Assembly: GCF_902459465.1 (NCBI RefSeq)
Contig: NC_047063.1
Location: forward strand, 13,577,343-13,641,342
Source of the DNA: Asterias rubens
Lineage: Eukaryota > Echinodermata > Asteroidea > Forcipulatida > Asteriidae
DNA length: 64,000 nucleotides
Direction: 5' to 3'
The position numbers were made by a program, and so were the translations under genes. The notes below the pieces were generated by a model that saw only the letters and a list, made by a program, of their open reading frames with translations, made no database searches and was not told the origin of the DNA. Each line of letters opens with the position of its first letter. Position 1 is the stretch's first letter. Of this stretch, positions 55,641 to 64,000 are shown one piece after another.

Positions 55641-56759
55641 GTTTTAAACAATGTTGATTTTTGACGCGGACTCAAACAAATAACAAATAAATAAATAAAA
55701 TAAATAAATAAAGCGAAGCTACATTAATGGTCACACATTTAGAGCAAAACTTTTTATGGTTTGTGGATTGGAATCACTTTAAAAGAAAAAGGTCTGGACC
55801 GTCGTCACACCACTGTGGTACGGGGATTGGTCCGACACTTAAGGCCTTCCACTCTCGTGAATTACACATTCAATTCAGATCTTCCTGTTCTCGACGAGAC
55901 TCGGCCATACGTTCCAAGGAAACAAGTTAATTGCACACTTGAGAGTCGCACTAGAGCAATTGATGAATAATGTAAGTAATGAAGTGGACGTTCGTCGAGC
56001 ACCATTGAAGTTTTCTCCTCCCAGGCTACCAGGCATCCTACTCAACCAATAGCTGATAATATATCCGATCTACACAATGAGGGACTGCAAAAACCGAGGG
56101 GTTTGGGAGTGGAATTCACCGGCCAAATTAATCAGTTTAGAGACGTATAGAGATAGGAGATATCAGAAGGGTGTATAATTTTGTTATTAAAGAGGGACAA
56201 TCACACATAGAGTAGGAGCTTTTATCATTAAAGCTTCTTCATCTGCCATTTTTTGATTAAGTGCACAGAAATGACTCCGTGATTGATCGACATTATGATC
56301 GTATGGCATGCAAAGTGTGCACGTAGGTGGCATTGTCAATTAGGACAGTTGGCAATGTCAGAAGTGAACAGATTGGTGAGTCGGTTGTGACGAGTAACTT
56401 GAAAACGCAAGGGCAAGGACTGTTGGAGCGAAGGTATTACTCCATGTCACAATTAGAAAGATATGTCAATACGTTGATGTGTGATAAAAGGAATGTTTCC
56501 CAGCACATGTATTTCTATAGTTTGACGATTGGAGATGATGATGGCTTGCTATTTGGTGTATATAAAGTATTGGCATTGTTCATTGAAAGCTTTATACTAT
56601 GCTGCAGCACTTTACACACAAATGAATGGGGTGGTACACATTTTCAATGAAATTTTTTTATTTTTTATTTAAGGGTTAACCTGTACGAAAAACATACTAA
56701 AAAGTAACTTTTTGCTCGTAACCTTTTTACAGTTGAAAATTATTCTTGTTTCCTATAAA
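55641..56759. other. Intergenic DNA, no gene recognised
   Basis: Two overlapping plus-strand frames (55727-55970) and one at 56327-56650 have no recognisable domain. Confidence 0.35.
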
Positions 56760-57098
56760 TTAAAGACACTGGATATTATTGGTAATTGTCAAAGACCAGT
56801 CTTCTTAACATATGCATAAAAAGACAAACCTGTGAAAATTTGATCTCAAATTGTCGTCGATGTTGCGAGAAAATAATGAAAGAAAAAACACCCTTGTCAC
56901 ACGAAGTTGTGTACTTTCAGATGCTGAGGTCGCGAATTCAAATTCGTGGAAAATTACTTCTTTCTCGAAAACTACGTTACTTCATAGGAAGCCGTTTCTC
57001 ACAGTGTTTTTTAATTTCAACCTCTCCCCATTACTCGTTACCAAGTAACGGTTTTTTGCTAATAATTGGTTTGAGTAACTACCAATAGTGTCCACTAC
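56760..57098 (-). mobile_element. Family A MITE, reverse orientation
   Basis: Runs TTAAAGACACTGGATATT ... aatagtgtccactac, including gatgctgaggtcgcgaattc and ctcgttaccaagtaacgg. Confidence 0.9.
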
Positions 57099-57121
57099 AA
57101 GTATACAAACCTTGAAATCTT

Positions 57122-57870
57122 CCAAACATAATTTTCCCCCATTCCACCACCTTCAGTATAGAATACTCCACACGCCTTTACACTTACCACAACATTAATT
57201 AATGAAGCTGTTTCATCTTGCAGATCTTACTTTACGGACATTTTTTTTTTTTTTTTTTTCCAAATCGAAAAATCTTTCAAAACGACTACATCAATTGGCG
57301 GTAACAATTCTCGCAGATATAGAGCAGTTCCTTTTCAAATCGAAAACAAAAAGACGTTAAAACGACTATCTATTCGGTTAGAAAGGATAGCTTAAAACGA
57401 TCTCGTAAATTTCTAGTTCAAATCGAGAAAAAAAAGTTCAAAACGTCTATCGGCTTGAAACTGGGATGGATATGCAGATTAGGTGAACCTATTGCTCTTG
57501 CTTAGTCATGAAATACAACATATTTTAAATTTTGAGAATCTTTTTCCGTGCAAAAATTGATCCCATAATAATTCCCCACTCCACCATCTTCGGTAGAATA
57601 CTTTAAAAGTGTCTTGTGGCTTACCACAAAATGTTGGAGCTGTTTCTTGTTTATCTTAAAACAGTTTCCAAGATCTTACACTTTTCAAATCGAAACTTCT
57701 TTCAAAATGACTCCAGCAAATGGTTAGAAGTTGGGCCGGGGTGGCTTAAAACAATCTTGCAGATAATATAACTACGAATAGTTCCTTTTCAAATCTTTTC
57801 AAACGACTACAGGAATCAGTTAGAATAGATTGAAAAGGGTGTAATAAGGTGAACCTATTGCTCTTGTTTT
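57122..57870 (+). repeat. Long direct repeat, two diverged copies of ~300-380 bp
   Basis: Both copies start with ataat.ttccccca.tccacca and tagaatact and end in aggtgaacctattgctcttg (57484 and 57851). Inside, ttttcaaatcgaaa and aaaacgactay recur several times. A T run of about 20 lies at 57241-57261. Confidence 0.7.
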
Positions 57871-59819
57871 GTCCAGACTACCCTCAGTGTGCATCTGTCT
57901 GCCGTAACCCGGAGCGATCCACCGCCGAAGATTCACTCTCCTCAAAGAGAGACCGCGATGGTGGGCTGATATTTATTTTTCAATCAGCTGATAATAGCTT
58001 TCGCTTCGAGTGAAAAGACCTCGCCAAATAAAATAAAAAAGGAAAATACAGGGTGCCCTCGGCACAACGTTCTCTGTGTGTGTCGACTGTTTCCATGTTC
58101 AGTTTTTGGAGGGCAATAAAGCGGGCGCGAATAATAAAGAAATACCAATTGCTGAAATAGTGTTGACCCAGTTTTCTCATCAAAAACGTGTTACATCGTT
58201 ACTATGGACACCATCCTGCCTGCGGGAATGCTGACATAATAACAAACCCAGAATCGTTCTTAGTTTTCATTGCGGTTCGACCCGCCTTCAAAATACATCA
58301 AAGAAAAGCAAAACAAAAAAACTTTTACTGGGTCAACAAAGTCTCTCGAAAAAGTCTCTCGAAAAAGAACGAGAGAAATAAATTGCTGTAAACAGAGAGG
58401 CACGGTTGTCTTGTACCCTGTCGTCTCTTCGGCAAATGACTCAGTTAGTCATGCATGGAGGAGGTCAAACTGCTGCCCCTTTTTTTTCGCACCTGCCGGT
58501 GACAGAAATTCGTTAAAGCTTGACCTCGTGAAGTATGCATCAAGAGTGCTACACGCTGTGCTGACACCGTTCCCCTCTCTATACCTGAACTTGTTCTCGA
58601 CGTTTTCCCCGTACTCGGACTTTCAGAAAGTCAACTCAACGGTCATTGCAACTGCAAGAGCTTCTTACACTTTGTATGGTCAAAGATCATTTTCTTACGC
58701 TGCCCCGTTTCTTTGAAATAGTCTTTCTGTGCATATTCGCCCAAAAAAAATAACACACATGTTCGAAGCTGCTTATTTGTAATCAGCTTACTTGTTATTG
58801 TACTTTAATTGTGGTTGCTATTTGTAAGCACTTTCAGGCTTTTTTTTTTTGCATTAGGCGCTTTACAAGTGTCTTTATCAATATTATTATTATTATTATT
58901 AAGGATAACGGGAAATTTTGTATCGTGGGTCATTGTGGCGATTGTAAAGCCTTTCTTATTTTCATGTTGTCAGTAATTACCAATTGTGTACATTGCCTCT
59001 AATTTGATGTTCCGAAGAAACTCCAAAGATAGCCATTCTCCTTAATTTCAAATCCTTTCCTTGACAAGCAACGCTGCGGAGATGTAATGAATTTCATTCA
59101 TCGTAATATTCGCGACGGAGATAGTGAAGGAAGAAATTGCCGTTTTAGATATGAATGGTTTGGTCAGAGATCGTAAAAGGTCAAGTGGATTTAAACTAAG
59201 GTATGGATTCATCACCCACTAGTAGGGAGGGTAGGGATCCTACACGAGATGCAGCACACCCAGGGGTATTCTTCATCTTCATCGCCAAGCTGCTTTGAAG
59301 AAACCTAATACGTTTTTTTACATGTAGAATTACTCTTAACAAAAATAGTTAATGGCCAGACGTTGCGACCCTTTGTAGCAGAGTCTTTCTCGAAGGCTAA
59401 ATGACAACACAACAAACGTGAACAGAATTACTTTCAGCAAATTACTACTTTCTTCATAGACGGTGAATATAACGGTTTGTTCCACATTTAAAGGGAACGC
59501 AACCCTGTCGTTGTTTGACCATAGTCTGCTTTTTATATCTGGGTAATTCTGCTATAATATAAATATATTAAATGATATATGTTGCTTAATTCACATATTT
59601 TTTGTCAACGAAGTATAACACCATGACCGAGCGAGAACTGTGTCAGTTTGACAAATCGTCAACTTCACGGTATAAAAAATAGTTATCGTATACTATCATG
59701 TGGCTGCTTAAATCTATATATCTATCTATAAACCTATCTATCTATCTGTCTGTATACCTATCTATAGATATCTCTAACTATCTAAAAATTTATATATCTA
59801 AAATAAATAATTATAATGA
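57871..59819. other. Intergenic DNA with one retroposon end
   Basis: gcattaggcgctttacaa at 58851-58868 is followed by (ATT)n to 58902, as at 41.96 kb. A plus-strand frame at 58270-58716 shows no domain. TATC-type microsatellite at 59715-59790. Confidence 0.4.
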
Positions 59820-59990
59820 ATAGGGTAGGTGGCCTTAGCTTTCGATCCAAACCGGACCTTCTTCAGAGGCATAAAACAAGTACAAACAAATACATATCCA
59901 TTTATAGAAAAAGAGAGGGGAAACGGATTAAGGGAAGGACCCAGAAAGAAGCGGGAAAATAGCAGCCAATCAAACTAAATAATAATAAAT
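59800..59990 (-). mobile_element. Penelope-like element end with hammerhead-ribozyme-like core
   Basis: On the minus strand CTGAAGA (59866-59860) is followed by GGTCC, loop GGTTT, GGATC and GAAA (59843-59840). GGTCC and GGATC can pair (one G-U), giving the hammerhead pattern CTGANGA-stem II-GAAA. The flanking sequence gtttgtacttgttttatgcc is shared with 61.94 kb in opposite orientation. Cleavage-site strand and stem I were not resolved. Confidence 0.5.
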
Positions 59991-60354
59991 CTATAGTAAA
60001 TAAGTAAATAGAAAAGGTACTTCTTTCAGAAAAACACAAACATCACTCTTGCATCCCAACCATGATCTCGTTTCGATCTAATCTCTCTTTATTGTGAATG
60101 AAGCACAATAAATATTAGAGAACAAATCACAAAATATTCGCATGTCTATCGGTATAAAGTCTGTTTTGATTACCGAATTTGAAGTTATTTTTGTGTAAAA
60201 CATCATTATTGATGACACTGACTTGTTCGTTCCCCTAAGAAACAAGGTCTTTAAATCTGCGGGACAAACTGCCCCGACCCTTCGTTCTTATTACACCCGC
60301 GATCGATGGAGGGTGGGTGCCTCTTCGTAGCTTTTGGTCGATAACCAAAACCAA

Positions 60355-60723
60355 TTAAAGGCACTGGCCACTATTGGTAATTGTCATAGAACAGTGTTCT
60401 CACTTGGTATATCTCAACATTATGCACAAAATAACAAACCTATGAAAATTTGGACTAAATTGGCCATATCGAATGTGTAAGAAAATAATGAAGGAAACAA
60501 ACAACCTCATTGCATAATTTGTGTGCTTTCAGATGCCTTAAAAAAATAATTCAGGCCTAAAGTCTTTATATATCGGTGAGAAGTTGCCTCTTTAGCCTAA
60601 ACTGTGTTACTTCAGAGGGAGCCGTTTCTCACATTGTTGACAATATCAACAACTCTCCACTGCTCGTAAGTTTTTACGCTACCAGTTATTTTGAGTAATA
60701 CCCATAACGTCCAGTGCTTTTAA
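60355..60723 (-). mobile_element. Family A MITE, full length, reverse orientation
   Basis: Runs TTAAAGGCACTGGCCACTAT to gtccagtgcttttaa and lies between the two Penelope-like segments. Confidence 0.9.
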
Positions 60724-61118
60724 GTATCAAACTCAGGAAAGTATATTTAGAAGTGACATATTGAACGAGTTCGGATTCCCTCGTAATTGCTGTTCAGTCA
60801 GCACACCGTACGCGGTATTGAGTGTTTCATACATTCTATATGTTTAACCCCAATTTAAAAGGTGCGGGTTTGAAGCTAACGACTTGATTAATGAAAATGC
60901 CGTTGCAGGGCGAAAAGGGCAAGGGGACAGAGTGAGCGTTTTGACGGGTCGGGTATGATCATTTGATCCTTCCATGGCCGAGGATCGACTCTGTGGGATT
61001 GTAACAAGAGATATGCCAGGTGAAGCATGGGTGTTAGATCCAGTCGACATGGTTCTTGAGGATATACTTAAACTATATATTAAGGGTTTCCTGGCTGCTG
61101 TTGGTGTTGTTATGTGGG

Positions 61119-61432
61119 GTGTCGTGGCTGAGCGGATTAGAGCATCGGACTCAAGTTCTGGTGGTTAAGTCATCGGGATGTGGGTTCGAATCCGGGTCGT
61201 GACACTTGTGTCCCTGAGCAAGACACTTAACCATGGGGGGGGGGGGGTCCCTGTGAGGGCAGAGGTGGTTTATGCGGATAATTAGCTTGGAGCGCGGTCT
61301 CGCAGCACCGGTTGTATACTCCCCAGGGAGATGAGATGGTTTAAGGAATGAAATAATGGCCCAGTGACCAGGGGTAATATTACAGAAGCGCTTTGATACG
61401 CCCTTCGGGCTGAGATATAGCGCTATATAAAA
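61119..61432 (+). mobile_element. tRNA-derived SINE, class B, nearly complete
   Basis: The tRNA-Leu-like head (61119-61205) has gtgtcgtggctgagcggatt, an anticodon-region actcaagttc, gtgggttcgaatccgg and gtgacac. The body has gagcaagacacttaacc, agggcagaggtgg, ggttgtatactcccc and gcccttcgggctgag and ends gcgctatataaaaaaa. Confidence 0.85.
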
Positions 61433-61849
61433 AAAATATATGTATACAAATAAAAACTATTATAAAAAAATTAAGTTTTTTTTTATGATAAATACAAACT
61501 AGTTGTTTAATTTAAGAGAACTATTAGTTTTTAAAAGATTGTTTTAAGAGAGAACACAAAACGAGAGGTTGTCTGAAATCGAAATAAATTTTAACAAAAC
61601 TTTTTTTATAAAAAATTGTTTGTGTACTGCCTTGTAATGTAAGCTTGCCTTTGGCAACCCAGTTGGATGTTTTGTAATGAACAATGCAAAACTAATAATC
61701 TATAACGAAGTTACTTTGGGTAACACAACATTTTACAATCCACGTACATCATACGTAGAAACTTGGTGATTTTTTGTTTCAAAATATTGGATTAGTCTAG
61801 GGAAATCTTTTAATCATTATAGAGAAATATCGTATTTTTTATTACGAAA

Positions 61850-62050
61850 TAAATATTATATTATTATACTAATATTTCCCTGGCTTTTTCTGGATACTTT
61901 TCCTTGATCATTTGCTCCTCCCTTTGCTATAAGATGTATCTTTGTTTGTACTTGTTTATGCCTCTGACGAAGGTCCTGGTTTGGCCATCTACCCTTCTTG
62001 TTATTTATTTCAATAACGAATAAATCCTTTAAAAAGGGACTTCCGAATGG
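61850..62050 (+). mobile_element. Second Penelope-like end, inverted, with a broken hammerhead core
   Basis: Reads tgtttgtacttgtttatgcc, CTGACGA (61964-61970), aggtcctggtttgg and then catctacc. Relative to the copy at 59.8 kb, a short segment including GAAA is missing, so it could not form the catalytic core. Confidence 0.5.
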
Positions 62051-62139
62051 ATTATTGAAACGCAATATAAGGCAGACAAAATACTTTAAAATCAACACAA
62101 AATGTACAAAGATAAATACTTAAGTCAAAAGCTTCACAC

Positions 62140-62215
62140 ACGTACCGGTTTATGGCGACTGGTTCGTACCGGTTTGTACCGGTTCGAACCGGTTCATACC
62201 GGTTCGTACCGGAAA
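62140..62215. repeat. Short palindromic tandem repeat (accggttcgt)
   Basis: Seven or so copies of the 10-12-bp word taccggttcg in a row; accggt is self-complementary. Confidence 0.85.
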
Positions 62216-63640
62216 CGACCCGATTACGAGCCATTCAAAGCATTAGCACCCCGTTCGGAAAATCACCAAAGTGCCAACAAAAACTGGCAGATTCTAAATG
62301 CACGTGGCAATCAATTTTCGCGAGTTGACAGAGGAACTATAAATGCTTTCATGACAATTTCCCAGGAGAATCTGTCGCCCCTATTCAAATATATCTCATC
62401 TCGTCTGCACCTATCATTACAGACCACGGGTTGTGTTTGCTCTTGTAAGTTTTTACTGCATTCTTGGTCAGGGCATGGTCAGGGCCGTACGATGTTCATA
62501 AGTAAGGTTGCAGTGTATGTACATTTAGTAATGCACTGATGTTAAAAGCAGTTGAAATATTTGGTTTGGCCCGCTGAACCAGATAGGGGACCATGCAAAC
62601 AACGGATGTAACTTGACGGATATGGTGCACTATAAATCCCATCAATTCATATTTTTCGTCTTGCTGAAAATGGCAGTTATACCTTTGATCTCAACTGAGA
62701 TGATTTTTCCCCCTGATTTTGTCTTCCCGGTTAGATACCACGGTGTGAATTAAATTGATGTGGATCGTGCATAGAATCGCCATGACGTGTTAGGTTAAAG
62801 GGGCACCTTGCCTTAGCGTCACATACAAAATGATATTCTTTCCTCTTGAATGGACAACAGAATGTACTACGGAGGTTTGGGTAAAAGGAGATGTCGAATC
62901 TTTCATCCGTTCAGAATTAAACGTCCGATAGGCTTATGCGTGACAAAAAATCAAGCAAATATTGAAATGTATGTTTGCACATGTTGAAGACTTTACAATA
63001 ACTTAGCAACATGAGTGGATTTCGAACAAACAGGGACTTTGTATTGTGGTGGCCAGGCGTTTTTTGTTGAATCACACCCCCCCCCCCCCCCCCCCCCAAA
63101 AAAAAAGGAGACTAGGAATCATGGTAGATTCTGGCCCGGTTTTTTTTTCTTCAAATAATTGCAATGAACGTGTAATATTTCGATTGCAGAAAACCAACGT
63201 AAGCCCAGTCTAGACTTAAAAAGAAATTATAAAAAAATAAATAAACACGTTGTTGCTTTTTCTACAACTAAAACATTCTCAACGTAATATTCCACTATTA
63301 ACCACTGGATTCGATGCAAACACATCATGTTTCACATGTCAAGCAAACATATATATTTATTTTTGTTTAATCGTTCGATTTTTCCATCCTATACAAAATG
63401 TAGATATCTTTAAACAAACAAAATGTGTGGTAATTTAATTTCAAAAAGCGAAAATGTTCATGCAGGAAGAACAATTAATAGGAATACACAATCTTAAAAG
63501 TGTTTCTGCAGTAACGTTTCTCATATTACAATTTTGAGGCATAAAAACATTTAATTTTGTATGTAACCACACTACCTCGAAGTAAATGTTTATGAATAGT
63601 AAACTTGCGGGTACAGCCATGAGTAATATATCTATTCTGA
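62216..63640. other. Intergenic DNA, no gene recognised
   Basis: A possible solitary MITE terminus ttaaaggggcaccttgcc lies at about 62794, and a C-run/A-run junction at 63077-63107. Confidence 0.35.
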
Positions 63641-63700
63641 GGAGGTGGTTCTGAAAAGAGCCGGTTTGGTCTCGACGTTTCGAACAGGAGAGGAGAGTGC
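63640..63700 (+). mobile_element. Penelope-like end fragment, relative of 30335-30450
   Basis: Has ctgaggaggtggttctgaa and ctcgacgtttcgaacag; the corresponding blocks at 30.4 kb are in opposite orientation. Confidence 0.35.
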
Positions 63701-63735
63701 TTGACTACTGGTGGTGGTAGAGTGTGTTTGTGCCA

Positions 63736-64000
63736 TTAAATGCAGTGGACACTATTGGCAATTACTCAAAATAATTATCAACATAAAACCTTTCTTGATT
63801 ACAAGTAATGGGGAGAGGTTGATAGTATAAAACATTGTGAGAAACAGCTCCCTCTGAAGTGACGTAGTTTTCGAGGAAGAAGTAATTTTTCACGAATTTG
63901 ATTTCGAGACCTCAAATTCTGAATTTGAGGTCTCGAAATCAAGCATCTAAACGCACACAACTTCGTGTGACAAGGGGTGTTTTTTCTTTCATTATTATCT
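63736..64000 (+). mobile_element. Family A MITE, cut by the window edge
   Basis: Starts TTAAATGCAGTGGACAC. Shows the internal hairpin gatttcgagacctcaaattc / gaatttgaggtctcgaaatc perfectly at 63899-63944. Confidence 0.92.

Overview
The window is animal nuclear DNA, most likely from an echinoderm and probably a sea star. This rests on intron-split genes with GT-AG junctions, a histamine-H1-type receptor, polymerase III tRNA genes, tRNA-derived SINEs and a heavy load of short foldback transposons of a style common in echinoderm genomes. The species assignment is inference. There is no sign of prokaryotic gene organisation, and most long open frames are chance or repeat-derived.

Four gene loci can be supported. 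(1) At 189-2421 (+) are the last three exons of a gene ending in a Sushi/CCP module; its 5' part lies outside the window. (2) At 4791-5638 (+) is a tandem array of tRNA-Gly(CCC): five intact-looking copies and one degenerate copy on a ~156-bp unit. (3) At 10609-12739 (-) is a complete three-exon PPIL1 cyclophilin of 161 residues, carrying Asn at the position of cyclophilin A Trp121. (4) At 22038-24104 (-) is a complete 688-residue histamine H1-like GPCR with an intronless coding region. It keeps the amine-site residues but has Thr in place of the CWxP proline of TM6.

The rest is repeats. Several foldback/MITE families share TTAA-AG... termini (families A, B, C and a THAP-bearing element at 50012-50803), which suggests relatives of the Kolobok/T2 superfamily (TTAA target, THAP-domain transposase). 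A 2.3-kb foldback element at 35696-38001 has ~600-660-bp inverted arms built largely from a 31-bp minisatellite. Two homologous segments at 59.8 and 61.9 kb face each other, and one has a hammerhead-ribozyme-like core, suggesting a Penelope-like element. Smaller palindromic MITEs, three classes of tRNA-derived SINE, a short retroposon with a 10-bp target duplication, and a 59-62-bp minisatellite family at three separate loci complete the repeat inventory.

Layout: 0-4.3 kb Sushi gene; 4.8-5.6 kb tRNA array; 6-8.3 kb MITEs and mixed repeats; 8.3-10.4 kb degenerate ~400-bp tandem repeats; 10.6-12.7 kb PPIL1; 13.9-17.3 kb MITEs; 17.5-20.3 kb G-poor, C-rich strand-asymmetric tract; 22.0-24.2 kb receptor; 24.5-64 kb intergenic repeat mosaic with no gene I could recognise apart from short pseudogene remnants (THAP, reverse transcriptase).
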